From Athripsodes cinereus (Eukaryota; Arthropoda; Insecta; Trichoptera; Leptoceridae): a DNA stretch of 64,000 nt. The position numbers were made by a program, and so were the translations under genes. The stretch spans positions 5,518,001-5,582,000 of the forward strand of contig OX388306.1 in NCBI GenBank assembly GCA_947579605.1, given 5' to 3'. This document shows, piece by piece, positions 28,013 through 40,791 of this stretch. Each line of letters begins with the position of its first letter. Position 1 is the first letter of the stretch. A model generated the notes under the pieces. The model was not told the DNA's origin, made no database searches, and was given only the letters and a program-made list of their open reading frames with translations.

Positions 28013-31000
28013 GTCTTCCCTTGTTGCCAACGAGCCTGTAGCTCGTAAAGCTGCTTACAGGAAGCAAGGGAGGTTTGTCAGTTTAGCCTCTACCGACTAT
28101 TTGTCAGAACTGGCTTCACAGTTGTGTCCATCCATATCCATTCACAATGAGAAAAGTGACAATGAGGAGTTTGAGAAGATGGAGAACCAGGTAGCTGGAC
28201 ATCAATTTGAAGAAGGGGAAGGTTCCATAGGTGAGGAAATAATCACAATATTTTTTATTTTATTATTTTATGAACATTTATACTACCTATTTCAAACTAT
28301 ATTTTTTGTGTTAGCGATGGCTGCTTGTGCGATATGCTAGTGAGAACAGATGAATGAGCGGAATGTGGGATACCTACTTAAATAGTTGACTTAACTGTGG
28401 TACATGTTTTTGGATGACAAACATGTACATACTTCTTTGGTGCATTTATGAATGACTTCTTTTTATTTTTGTAAACCATATTTATAGTTGTCTGTTTACC
28501 AATAAATAAAATAAAAATAAAATAAAAAATAATGCATATTATTTTGGATCGCATTGGTTGAAGGCTGTAATGGTTCCAGTAGAATATGGTGTCATTTTGA
28601 TAATAATAATTATTATTATAAAGTTAATATTTATCAAAACTTATCAAAAAAAGCATAATTAAATAGTATTATTAATAACTCATTTTTCCAATAATAAGGT
28701 CTGCGTAAAGTTACCAACTGGCAAAAATTCACCAATTATAAAATATTTCATTGGTTAATTAAACAAAATATTTGTTGTAACAGTGTATGTAGGTATACTA
28801 ACAGATTTTTTGTACATTATTCCATTATGATTAAAGAAATTTATTGTTTTGGATAACATCAATACCAAAATTAATAATATTTTAATTTATCTTTTTAAAA
28901 AATAATATCTATAGTTTTTTTTATCACATACCGATATTCATTAGACAGTAGGTGTGTTCAGAAACTCATGTATAGCTTAAAGCAGTATGGTGCCAATGAC
29001 CTATCATCACAACCATGTTCCCTTGTCAGTTTTTTATGTTGAATTTAAATCTGCAAAGTAAGTTAACAGGGAAAATTGAACCCCATATTATTTGAATGAA
29101 GACGAAACTTTATTAGCTACTAGTCCCTTTAATGCTCAAAGTACAGTGGTACCTTGACATACGAGTGCCCCAACATACGAGTTTTTTGAGATACGAGCCG
29201 TCAAGCGAGCGATATTTTGCTTTGAAATACGAGCAAAATTTAAGATACAAGCTATTGAATGACACTTGCCTAACTCATTTCCGAAACATTCTGAAAGGGA
29301 GGAAGAAACAAACCTGCTTGAGCATGTTTTTTTAAACGGCCTACAGGTGAAAGTGAGAAAAGCCAAGGCGAAAAAGGCAAAGACCAGTGAAGAGAAAAGC
29401 AGTGATGAAAATTAAGTGAAAGTAACACTTTATAAATCTAGTTTATTTCTTTATATTCTGTTTTATTATGTTTTTGTACAATATTTGTCATTTATAAATA
29501 CATTTTTCTTATTCAAAAACACGTAACAAAAATAACAGGGGGACATTTTGGGGGCTGGATCGGATTAATGGCAGTTCAATTAATTTCAATGAGGAAATTT
29601 GCTTTGAGATACGAGTAATTTGAAATATGAGCAATGTTGTGGAACAAATTAAACTCGTATGTCGAGTTACCACTGTATATTGAGAGAAAAGTAATAAACA
29701 CAAATATGCATTATTTTATTGTTTGTTTATATTCCAGGTATGTTGAAATGTAAAAATGGAACAGTGTTGAAACCAATCACCAAACTAAATGTCGGGTTTC
29801 GAGAAATACGTTTCTATCAGCAATTACAGAGTACGAAGGATCCAATGCTCCTGGAGTTGAAAGACTACACGGCTAATTTCTTTGGGACGAGAATCTTAGA
29901 CATAAACAATAAGAAAACTGAATTCATCGTTTTGGAGAATCTGTTGGAAGGATTTTGTGAACCGTGTATCATGGATATAAAGATTGGAAGACAGACCTGG
30001 GATCAGCTGGCATCTCAAGGGAAAATTGCCAAGGAAAAGGAGAAATATAAACAGAGTAAGGAAGATGTAGCGTTCTGTATACCAGGATTCCAAGTGTATA
30101 AGCTTGGAACGGGCAGACTACATAAGTATAACAAGGAGTACGGGAAGAAGTTGAATGGAACCACAGTGAAAGAAGGTAGGAAAATTATAATTTTACTACT
30201 ACTTTTATACTATCTTAGCAGACTAGTCACATGTAATAAACATGCAAGCTGTCCTCACTGTGCCAACAAAAAATCAAGACATTCGGAATGGGTGGAATAC
30301 CTCATAGCTGATTATTTTAAGTACATTTATATATTTTTTTCAAATATATATACAATAGATTCCGCTGAATTGGGACACATCGGGACTTGGGCATTTTAAG
30401 CGGCTGTCCTAATTAAGCGAATTTCACATTTTTTTAAATTCATTTATTTGGTTTTAAACAGTAAAACACACATAAAATTAAACAATGCATATCATTTTTC
30501 AATAATTTTATTTCATAAACTCTTAGAAACTGTAAATTGCATAAAGGTAATATAAATTTTCCTCATTTTTCAATCATTTTATTTCATAAACTCTTAGAAA
30601 CCGTAAATTGCATAAAGGTAATATAAATTTAAAGAGTTCGTTGGTAGCCTGGAGGTAGAGTCTCGGCCTCTTGAACAAGGGGTTCGCGGTTCGATCCCAG
30701 GTGCCGGCAACTCCCCTTTCACGACACAAGCTTTTAGCTTACTGTGAAAGGTGTATAAGGTTGTATTTGGGTTTATAACAAAACCCAGATATATCTTTTT
30801 GAAAAAAAAAAAAAATTATCATATAAATTACAAATATGTAATATAAACTTTTAAGAAAAAATTAAATCCTAATTAAAATAATAAATGGGTAGGTACATAC
30901 AATTTAATTCAATGTAAAAATGAGAATTATTTGTACATTTTTTTTTCTTGAAAATATGTGTAACATAGTATGTGCTGTGATCTTAAATTTACTGTTCCAA

Positions 31001-34000
31001 TTAAGCAGAAAGTTGTCCCTATTAAACATATAAATTTACTATTGGTTTCTGTTCTTTGAGATTTGTCCCAAATAAGCGGCTGTCCCAATTAAGCGGAATC
31101 GACTGTATTCAATAATTATTATACAATTGTAAATGTTTATTTTCATTATGTTTATATGTCCTCTGCGAAATTCTAGGTGATAGAGAAATCAATATGTCCT
31201 CTATGGAGACTTACATCTTTTGATTCCAGATAAAAAATGTATAGATCTCATTTATTCTTACCATCACGCCACTTATTTCACAGGGGAAGAAGAAAGAATT
31301 GAGCGCTTTTTCTTCCTGTTCTTGCACACTCTTTTTACTTCCATCATATCCATGCAATTTCTCATGCATGCTCTCCTGTTCATTGTACTTAGCAAGTGTC
31401 TGTCTTTTAGGATTTGGTTTACATGATTTAGCCATTTAATCTTCAGCTTTCCATTTCCTTTAGTACCTTTTCTCTCAGCCATGCATATATTTTTTGCCAC
31501 TCTATCCTCATTCATTCATTTCCACATGCTCAAATAACCGGAACTTTTTGTATTTGCAGAAGAGTTGTATTTCATTTTCCAGTTTTGTATAAAAAAAATA
31601 TTTTAGTTTCTGAGTCAAATATGAGTTTTAGGCTTTTCTTTAGTTTGATAATGAGAGTGGAAGCACTTCCGGCTTGTGATCTGTAGAAGCAGTAGATATC
31701 TGTGTTTAATTTTTAGTAGATTCTATTTTAATTTTAAAAAAATTAATAGATAAATGATTTATATTTTGTGCTGTAAGATTTGTTTAGATCCCTAAAACAA
31801 ATCAATTATATCTTTGTTCTCAATCTATATATTGAAATAAAATCCTTCACCGCATATTATCAATCATTTCTTATCATAAATTAGCATTTAAATTCAATTT
31901 GTTTTATCCATCCGCTGTCATGTAAAGATAACAAGTACGTTTCACTTTTATGATGTATATTATGTCGCTGCGCAACAGTTGATTTGCCAGTTAACCGAAT
32001 GACGGTGGGAAGTTGAACGCTGGCATTCAATTGAATAACTGACAGAAATCTAGCCAGATTGTTTGTTATCAATTCTAGCATCACAATGTCAAATAAAGAA
32101 ATTGAATTTTAATAATCGGGCTAGCTTCTTCAAATTCAACCCCATTAGGCAAAATGTTGATTGAAATTAAATGAAACGGCTTGGCTTACAATAGAATGCC
32201 GGCATGTAACTAACCCCCTAGCCCAGTGATCGGCAAACTTATTCACCTAAGAGCCAAATGTTTATATTACACCAATCAAAAAAAAAAATTGAGAGCCAAA
32301 TCTGTTTATTAATTTCGTAAACCTTTATTATAATTTTTGACCTTCGCTAATTTACGGAAATTAGTAATTTTGTATTGTGATATAATTTTTTTTGTAACGA
32401 ACTTTTTTGAATTTATTTTCTAATTTCATGTTTTATAATTTTTCGTTCTCTAACGAATTTGACTCTAAGCTAGGCCTTCAGAGCCTCATCTGCAGGGCCA
32501 ATGAGCCGCATGCGGCTCTAGAGCTGCTTTTTGCCGACCACTGGCTTAGCCAATTGAAACAGCCCCTCCACTATCTAGATTTTTCTCTATTCTCTGATAT
32601 TCCACAGCCAAAATTTTGAATACACAATCCAAATTCAAATTACAACAACTTTATTTAAAAAGATTTATAACTAGAGTTGTTTTATCATCTCAAAAAATAA
32701 TTAACAAATCGAGAAACAAACACTTACATAAATACTTTCATGTAAACACATAACATATTTCACATAACTTGAGAACGGCTGAACCGAATTGACTGATTCT
32801 TTTTTTGTTGTGTTCGCAATTATCAGGAGACAGTTTCCATGAATTTTTGGAAAACTTAACAGAAAAGTCGGAATTTTGGATTGTATTTTTGTATGAAAGT
32901 GACGTTTGTATGACAGTTTCGCTGTCACGTGTTGCCATAAAGAATTTTTTTTTAATCACTCTGGCGACGCAGGATAGGAACATCTAGTTTATAATATTTT
33001 TAGTCTAAAACCTACCCAGGGGATAAGACCTCAAATAAAGTGTAGATATTATTTATTTCTATCTTGTCTAATTACGGTATCTATTGAGGGCATATAAAAT
33101 ATATATATGACCCTACTTAAACATTTGTGTTTTTAAATATTTTAAATTCAAAATTAAAAGTTATAAACAATAATTTCAAGAATCGCTGTCGTTAAACTCA
33201 TAATCTGGGACTTCCATGTTCTTGTAGTGAATGTTTCTTTATATTATCAATAATATTACTGATTGTAATCAATCTTTATCTTGAAGTAATGTCAAGAAAT
33301 TAAATAGTTATTTTTTCCACGAATACGTCAATGTTACGATATTAAAAATGATTATTTAGTAGATATATCCAGATATTTATCGCGACATAGTTCTAAAAAA
33401 CATTTTGTCATAAATTAATATTGTGTGTATATTTTGATATTTTTAGAAATTGTTTTGTTATGATTTGAAACAACAATGTTCATTCATGGTGCAATGTGAT
33501 GTTGTTTGTTTCTAATCATTAATATCTTTTAAGGTCATCATATTTTTAATTATTGATTATGTTATGATATGAAAAATATGTTATTATGAAAATGTCTGCA
33601 ACGCAATATATCTTTTCCTATGTTTAATAATTAGAGATGCAACAAATATTCGGCAATATTCAGTATTCTGCCTGTTTGGCAACATCTTTACTATTCGGCC
33701 AAATACCGAATACTATTGGTCTATTATTCGGTATTCTGCCGAATAGTTAAAATGTAAAACTGGAAGGAACTAATAGCTTGTAGATTATTGCTATTTCATT
33801 GTCAGCTGCAGATGCATAATATTATTAATCCTCAAATATCTAATTAATTAATTCAATTTGATATGGAGTGAAACAACATAGTATTATGTATTATTATGTA
33901 TTGTATAAAGGCTTATGCCGTCTATTGATTAATAAATAAATAAAATAAAAAATAAATAAATAATTGTTATTATAAATGTTGGAACACAAAAATTTAGAAA

Positions 34001-36124
34001 AAATGTAGCGCGCTGCAAGTCTAGTACTTATGTCTGTAATATACCTACACAAAGATGCACAGTCGGGAGTACCGCAGGCTCTCGCCATTGTTTTGCCGAA
34101 TATTCGGTTATTCGGCACATTATCTTGCATAATATTTGATATTCGGCAAATATAGTATTTGTTGCATCTCTAATAATAATAAATCACAAGATTTTCATAT
34201 AAATTTTAAGTTTTTAGTAAATTTTAAGTAACAGTGAGCATAAGATTATAAATAATAGGTATTTCAAATGAGGTAGTCAGTGTATTCAATAGCGTAGAAC
34301 TTGATTCTAATGACAAAAAAAGAAAAATGCAATGTTGTATTTTACAAAGATGATAGTGGGTTTCTTATAAATATTTAGTCGAATAAAAATATTGAATAAA
34401 ACAAATTAATATTCATTCATGCATATCATTAATATCATCACGACATTTCCCATAAGTGGGACAACCAGTGAACCAACTACATGTAATTAACCTCTCATTC
34501 CAGTCCAATCTCGTATATTGCGCAACCACGATGTCTGCCTTCTGCCAGCCCCTCGACGTTTATCATCCTCGATGTTTATCATCCTCTCCTTGCCAATAAA
34601 GGTTAAGACATTCATGATGGGAGGCATACCTCATCGCTGAATTGAAAATGCTAAATGTCTTGATATGTGATGTTTTACGAATGCTTGCATGGCACTCGAA
34701 AACTTACTGTAAATAGCAAAAAATTATTCTTCGCCAAGAACTCTACAGATAACGCATATTTATTGATTGTAAAATATTGCATCGCAGTTAATTTGTTGAA
34801 AATTCGTAATGAAAATGCATCTTGATTCATCATAAATTTTCATTTTGCAGCACTGAAGCTATTTCTAAATGGTGACGGCAATCAGGTTGTAAACCGAGAA
34901 CTCCTAATGCAGCTACTAACAGTCCTGTGGAAAATACAGAAGTGGGCCCGCACGCAGACCAGTATAAGGCTCTATGCCACTTCCCTACTCATCATGTATG
35001 ACTTCAAGGTACTCAGGAACATTATGAATACGGACACAAGGTGAAATATTAAATCATTAATAGGAAATGAATGTAAACTTTTGGGAGATCTTCCTTTATG
35101 TAATTCTATATCATGGTGGGTAGCCAATAGTCGATGATCTATTCTATTTTGAAAAATAATATTTAAAAAAAAATAAGAATTTATAAGATCATACCATAAG
35201 ATCATCAATGTATGATCATGTCACAAACGGAATAGGTGGTGCAAGTATGTCACAAATTAGCATAGTCAGAAAAAATCTGTAGTCTCTGTAATACAGGAGA
35301 GATGGTGGTCTTGGTTAAGTCATGTCTATTAAAAGTTAGCCAAAAAGAGCAATGTTCTTTTGTCCACTATGGTTCCTACGACCCGGATATCGCTCTTCAC
35401 AGTTCACCATTCCTCTGTTGGAGGTTGGTTTCTACCCTGTGTTCACGAGAGGAGTGTTGAAGAGTAAGGTTAGGTTAGTTAGGTAAATTGCTAGACTTTG
35501 GTTCGTATTGACCGTAGACAGATTATAATAGGATTTTTTTATAAATGGAAAAATTTCGAACCATGATTTAAGAGTGAATAACATGTAATTTTGCTACAAA
35601 TATGTATTGCTAGTATCATCTTATTCTTATTCTTATTTCAGAATATTCTTTAATAATTTGTATTTTGTCTATTTTCCAGTGCAACCCACCATCTTCCAGG
35701 TCTATTAAATCCAGTAACAAGAAAGACATCATTCACAACTCCCAGCTATTCAATTCATCGTACAGATACTTCCAGTTTGGATACGTCGCCGGCTGGTCCA
35801 GCGAATCGTAACACTATTAGAATAAATTCTGTCGAAAAACAATTTCCAGACACACCATTGCAAAAAGATAATCAAAAAATGAGAAGAAGTCATTCTTTCC
35901 ATATAAACTATAATGATTATCTATCAAAGATTAAGTTAGATTACGCAGCCACTTTGGAACTATTGCAAGGAAAGAAACACAAGAGTGAAACTAATTGGTG
36001 TAGCGTGAAAATCATTGATTTTGCTCATACTTATCCTGCAGAAGAAAAAACCATAGACACAAATTACATGGAAGGCATAGACAATCTTGTCAACATATTT
36101 GAGACATTCTTAGATTCAAGATGA
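28013..36124 (+). CDS. Ipmk: Inositol polyphosphate multikinase, four exons seen, 5' end missing
   Basis: IPK-family kinase phosphorylating InsP3/InsP4 (Ipk2/IPMK) in nucleus and cytosol. Exons: 28013-28230, 29738-30175, 34851-35040 and 35680-36124 (TGA), phase-consistent. Visible: NQVAGH near 28184, MLKCKNGTVLKP, the substrate-site signature PCIMDIKIG (about 29972-29998), GFQVYKLGTG, ATSLLIMYD (about 34976-35003) and the catalytic IDFAH (36011-36028). Between SLL and IDFAH lies a Ser/Thr-rich insert of some 90 residues, as is common in IPMK. Exon 3 must end at 35040 (gtgaaa) and not 35008 (gtactc), because only the former keeps exon 4 in frame. Exon 28013-28230 starts inside a codon, so an upstream coding exon should exist. 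If not, the first internal Met is at 28179. AATAAA at about 36554. Confidence 0.9.
29144..29675. mobile_element. pogo/Tigger-like MITE
   Basis: Ends cagtggtaccttgacatacg and the complement of cgtatgtcgagttaccactg, with TA on both sides (29142-29143, 29676-29677). This is the pattern of pogo-type mariner elements. The repeated word gatacgag occurs inside both ends. Lies in IPMK intron. Confidence 0.85.
30353..31105. mobile_element. Second pogo-like MITE, interrupted by a SINE
   Basis: Ends caatagattccgctgaattg and the complement of caattaagcggaatcgactg, flanked by TA. The interior has a 71-bp tandem duplication (30493-30563 and 30564-30630), then a SINE (30634-30815). The word gcggctgtcc is repeated near both ends. 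Confidence 0.8.
30634..30815 (+). mobile_element. tRNA-derived SINE, family 2
   Basis: Head gagttcgttggtagcctgga (box A-like tagcctggaggtagag), box B ggttcgatcccagg, body cacgacacaagcttttagct, A-rich tail. Reverse copies at 47472-47663 and 56139-56315. Confidence 0.85.
31211..31515 (-). pseudogene. LINE ORF2 C-terminal scrap
   Basis: The 80-codon minus frame contains RRACMRNCMDMMEVKRVCKN, a pattern seen at the C-terminus of insect non-LTR retrotransposon ORF2 proteins. The reverse transcriptase core is absent. Family assignment uncertain. Confidence 0.45.
32224..32543. mobile_element. hAT-like MITE
   Basis: Ends cagtgatcggcaaac and the complement of tttgccgaccactg. The flanks ccctagcc (32216-32223) and gcttagcc (32544-32551) match at 6 of 8 positions. 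The word gagccaaat occurs near the left end and gagccgcatgcggctc near the right. Confidence 0.7.
32640..32995. mobile_element. Possible Helitron-like fragment
   Basis: Contains ttgagaacggctgaaccgaa and gattgtatttttgtatgaaa, words typical of non-autonomous Helitrons in arthropods, and ends near catctagtttataat. No termini proven. Confidence 0.35.
33632..34172. mobile_element. Non-autonomous hAT element, copy 2
   Basis: Ends tagagatgcaacaaat and the complement atttgttgcatctcta; flanks ttaataat and ataataat match at 7 of 8. Sequence matches the 8388-8996 copy in reverse orientation but lacks its internal duplication. In IPMK intron. Confidence 0.8.
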
Positions 36125-38284
36125 CAAATTTTTGTACTTATAATAATATACTCTCTTTATTACTATTATGATTTAACCATAAAGATGTTATGAACGAATA
36201 TTGAATGACAAATGATTGATTGAGCATGACTGGTTACAGGATGTGAGATGACCGGAATGTTACCTTTATTTTTTAAAACTAACTGTGGCACATATTGATG
36301 AATGACAGCTGATTTCTGAAAGAATTTAACTAAAATTTTTGTACTCTTTTGATATAAACATAGTTATTACCAGTTATCGTGGTCAGAGATTTAATAACAT
36401 TGTTGCCATATGAAACTATCAAAAGTTTGACAGGTTCAAATTTAACTACTCATTATAAAATTAAGAATATTATTATTTAAACAATTATTATTTGAATGAT
36501 CTAGAGTTTGTGTGTTCACATTGTGAAAAGACATTTTAAACATATTTGATATCAATAAAACAGTTTTACTAAATTCAATGTTTGATTAAGAGTGTTATAT
36601 GGATATAATAAATAGTTTTAAGAAATGAGCGTACTATAAAGTGCACTTCAACCAACCTAAGCCGATTCATAAGCAAAATCTTTGTTTCCACCTAAATAAA
36701 ACTAATACAATCTGCTGTTGAGCAGATGAGGTGTCCGTTCAGTAATATTTTTAAGGTCATCACATACGCAAGTGTGAAAAATCCAGCAAGTGGAAACTAC
36801 ATTTGTCAAATTTTGTAAAAAAATACTTCTTTGCATGGCCCGCTTTGATTATACAACAAAGATAACTCTCATACACACATGTAATGATTATTTTTTTTAA
36901 ATAAATGTATGTTTTGTAAAATTGCAAATCATTTATTTCATTATCTACTTCTGAACGAAAAAAAATAACCTTGTAGATTACAGAAGTTCAAAGATTTTTA
37001 TTTTAATCTTTTAAAGATAAATTTGCATTGATGGATTGATTATAAATTGATTTACTTCATTTGCGGGATTAAAATCAGAACAACGTTAATACTTTAATTA
37101 TTAATAAGTTAAGTTTTTCACCTAAAAGATTATATTAAATATGTTTACTCAATTACTTCAAAATATTTATCTATACCCTCACACTGTATCCTAAGTGGGG
37201 TAGGCAGAGAGAACGGACTGCCATATAAACCATGCTTACACACTTCTTTGTCATATTGGACTTGTTTTTTGATGGATATTACGTTGTGAGGAGGAAATGG
37301 AACACTTTTAACCAAGTTTGCTCTGGCATTGCAAATCATTGATGTATTTGAAGTTATACATTATTGTATTATTTTTGGGATGTTGTTTTCCATTGAATGC
37401 ACTGTCAAAAATCACTGTATGATTTTATTTGCTGTTTCATTATTTTGTAGAATTTTAACTGCTAGCTTGTGAGATATGCCGTGACGGGATAGTAGAATTT
37501 TCAATTGTTTTATGTAGTCTGTCCATATTATGCATATAATTGTAGTTAAAGGCAACTTAGCCATATATTTTTCATATAAATAAAATAAGAATTGGACAAA
37601 GCACAGAAAAAGTAGGGTTGTGGGCAAAATTCCATTTGGGGCACTACCGAATAAAGTGACGTCGTCTTATCTGAGACTTATATGGTATTTTATAATTTGT
37701 TAAATTTACAAAATAATCCTCGCTATTTTATTAAACTAGATATCATATAATAAAAAAAAACAAGAGCAATAGTTATTAATAATGACCCACAATTTTTTTT
37801 ATGTTAATTTTATATAATCAAACCACATGTGAAAAATAAACGTCATTTTGTTGAAATAACAAAACGACCATTCTGAAAAATTGATGATGTCTCATGACAT
37901 AATGTGCAGTCTCGCTCCAACAAACAAATTTAGGAATAAAATAAAAATACAATAAATTGTTAGCAGAAGAGATATAATATATTTATATTTTATTAATAAT
38001 AATTATATTATGATACAAATAATATTTTTTTATAATTTTTTATTTAACATAATCAACACCGTGTTGTCTGCATTCAAACAAATAATCAATAATCCATAGT
38101 ATGTATATATATTTATAAATCAATTGATAGCGTATACAGAAAGATATAGTATGTATGTATAATATAATTACATATGAATAACTATGCAAAAATAAACCCA
38201 AAACACGTTATATCGTCAAAGTTTTTTAATAAAGACGAGAAAACCATTTTATCGAAATTGATTTGTTAAAAAGATTTTTGTTTT

Positions 38285-38780
38285 TAAAAAAGACAAATCT
38301 GGATCAGTACATACACTCAGACACCCTCATAGTAAACAATATGCTTTTGTCGTTAAGGTGGAGTAGGTCACCACAATGTGGAGTTGAATTTGTGTCTCTT
38401 GATTGAAAGTCTAAAACTCTACCATCAGACAATCACCCCAATGAATTTGTGAGGAATGCTATTCATTTTGAATATCTGTTAAGATTTGGAAGCAACATAA
38501 ATTTATATTTTCCACATTGTTATCTTAATTTCTATTTCTTATGTTTTTTGCTATATTCATATTGTTGAAAATGTAATGTATAGAATTGTGGGGCTCAGTA
38601 GCTAGCTCTACCTCAACTGTAATTTATAAGATACAAGTTTTTTAAAAGATGAATCTGGATTTGAAATAAACTCAAACACATCCTCGCAACATACTTGCAT
38701 CATGAAGGTGGCCTACCAGGTTAGCAGTGAATGGAATAGAACTTAAGACAATACAATACCATCAGTTTTCGATACAAATT
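38285..38780 (-). mobile_element. Two SINE remnants, family 3
   Basis: 38285-38440 and 38640-38780 share aaatctggatttgaaat-type words, acaccctc, and a tRNA-like head in reverse (38285 copy: cttgattgaaagtctaaaac). They are arranged head to tail about 200 bp apart. Confidence 0.5.
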
Positions 38781-39699
38781 TTATAGGATTCAACTGTTTT
38801 GGTAAAAACAGTTTAATAGAACACAGAATGTTTCTACGTACTTAGTTCAAAAAATCACATTAGGTTTGTCCACTTTCCAACCAAAACAACAAGTACGTCA
38901 AAAGGGTTAATATTTATCTCTTTTAGAACATTCCAGAAAAAGTATACATTAGTTCTTAGTACACAATATTCATTCCTTTACTAGTAAAATGATTTTGATA
39001 AAATGGTTTATTCGACTTTCATTCAAAACATTGACAGAATATTATTTATCATAAACATATTAGATTTTACACAATATAATTTATTTAATAAACAACACAA
39101 CACAAACACCTCAAAAATAGATAATGATATAATAACATAATATTCATTAATTGATTGCATTAAAATGTATCAACGAGGACGCACATTCAAAATTGATAAA
39201 AGTGATTCTTACCAAATTTCGACATGATTGATATAAACAACTTTTGACGTCATTAAATGTTTAACTAACACTTTATTTTTATCAGGTGACAAATCTTTAT
39301 TTTAAACAAGAATCTAAACCAGCAGTAAATAGTTTATTGTTTCTAATTGTCCCTGGGCCCCTATAATGCAGGCACTTGGACTCGTCATACATACATATTA
39401 TAAAATTTATCACAATTTCAAATACAATCAATAAAAGTTAAAACAATGATTATAGTATGTGTCATAATAAACTATGCTTCTCAAAATATTATGAAAATTA
39501 TGTGACCCAGTCATGCATCTTTGATAAATTTTAACAAAATTGAAAAAAAAACATTGCTTAAATGATGATGATCTGGTTCAAAATTATTGTTTATTTGTCC
39601 TCATTAGTATTGTTCAGAATCTGACTATTCGTTCTTATGTATTCGTTCTTCAACTTAACTCGAAGAACTAAATCCTCAATGCCAAATCTGTTCGGTCTT

Positions 39700-40215
39700 T
39701 TTCGTTCTTTTGGGAAAAATTACATTAAAGTACTATATTTTCAAAGAAACTAAGGTTTAACATCGCGTGGCAAATAAACACGAACGAGATTTAAATCTTC
39801 GTGTGTGTTTTTTTTTGGAAAAAAAACCTTAAGATACTCTATTTTCAAAGATACTAAGGTTTCATATTGCGTGTCAAACGTTGAGAACGAGATTCTTGGA
39901 TTTAAATCTACTTGTTATTATTTTGGAAAAAACGCCATTGGAGTATTCTATTTTCAAAGGAATTAAGGTTTTATAACGCGTGTCAAATGTAACAAACATG
40001 ATTCAAAGATTTAAATCTTTGTGAAGTTGTTTTGGTAAAAATACCATTAGAATACTCTATTTTCAAAGAGACTAAGGTTTAAAATCGCGTGACATATATC
40101 ACAAACGAGATTTAAGGATTTAAATCTTCGTGTCGTCTTTTGGGAAAAAGGCCTTTAAAATACTTTATTTTCAAAGAGACTAAGGTGAAAATCGCGTGAC
40201 AAATTCCACGAACGA
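39700..40215. repeat. Tandem array with about 108-bp period
   Basis: Five diverged units, anchored by ttttcaaag at 39738, 39842, 39951, 40060 and 40168 (spacing 104, 109, 109, 108). Each has actaaggttt, a cgcgtg box and gatttaaatctt. The array is bordered by attcgttctt words on the left and aagaacgaa words on the right, so it may be the core of a larger inverted element. Confidence 0.85.
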
Positions 40216-40339
40216 GAACGAATGTTAAGAACGAATTGTTTTGAAGAACGATGTCTCAAGTACCGATTCCTGAGAAAGAACTGGATTTACCAATACTAGT
40301 CCTCATGGTAGAACATAACCTAAAAATGCAGTAGCTATT

Positions 40340-40541
40340 TGTTAGAATATTTATGATATAATCTCCATTGCATTCTCTATGATCTATAACTGTCATAACT
40401 GTCAGTTGATGTATTCTATGGTTGTAGACTTGTAACTCATGTTTGGTATGGATCACGTGTTTTTGTATTGTTGTACTTTGTGAATTCAAGATACCTAATA
40501 AACTGCTTACTCTGCTACAAATCCCTGTCTTTTTACTATCA
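40340..40541 (+). mobile_element. copia-type long terminal repeat
   Basis: A 202-bp segment beginning TG and ending CA, followed directly by ggttatgggcccag (40542-40555). That is the primer-binding site typical of insect copia elements, complementary to initiator Met tRNA. An AATAAA-like ctaataaactg lies inside. Confidence 0.75.
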
Positions 40542-40623
40542 GGTTATGGGCCCAGGGATTTAGTGCCGTTCAGTGCCGTTGATATAATAATTTGTGACTC
40601 AGTGAAAGCATCTAAAAAGCACG

Positions 40624-40791
40624 ATGAGTGACAAAGTAAAATTTGGCGGTATGAACATTCCCAGGTTACTTGGAGGTGTAAATTACAGCACCTGGAAGTT
40701 CGAAATGGAAATGTTGTTGCGGCATGAGGGACTGTGGAAAGCAATCCAAGAAGAAACGGTTGATACAGCAGTCGATGACAGAGCCAATTAA
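40624..40791 (+). pseudogene. copia-type Gag, truncated after about 55 codons
   Basis: The ORF starts MSDKVKFGGMNI and contains NYSTWKFEMEMLLRHEGLWK, the conserved N-terminal Gag segment of Ty1/copia elements. It stops at 40789-40791 and the sequence then becomes unrelated AT-rich DNA. The rest of gag-pol and the second LTR are absent. Dead element. Confidence 0.8.

Noticed and set aside
35009..35014. Donor GTACTC as the end of IPMK exon 3
   Set aside because: It would put exon 4 out of frame with a stop after about 45 codons; the donor at 35041 keeps the IDFAH motif in frame.
39700..40215. CRISPR-like array
   Set aside because: Units are diverged tandem copies of about 108 bp with no short repeat/unique spacer pattern, in a eukaryotic genome.
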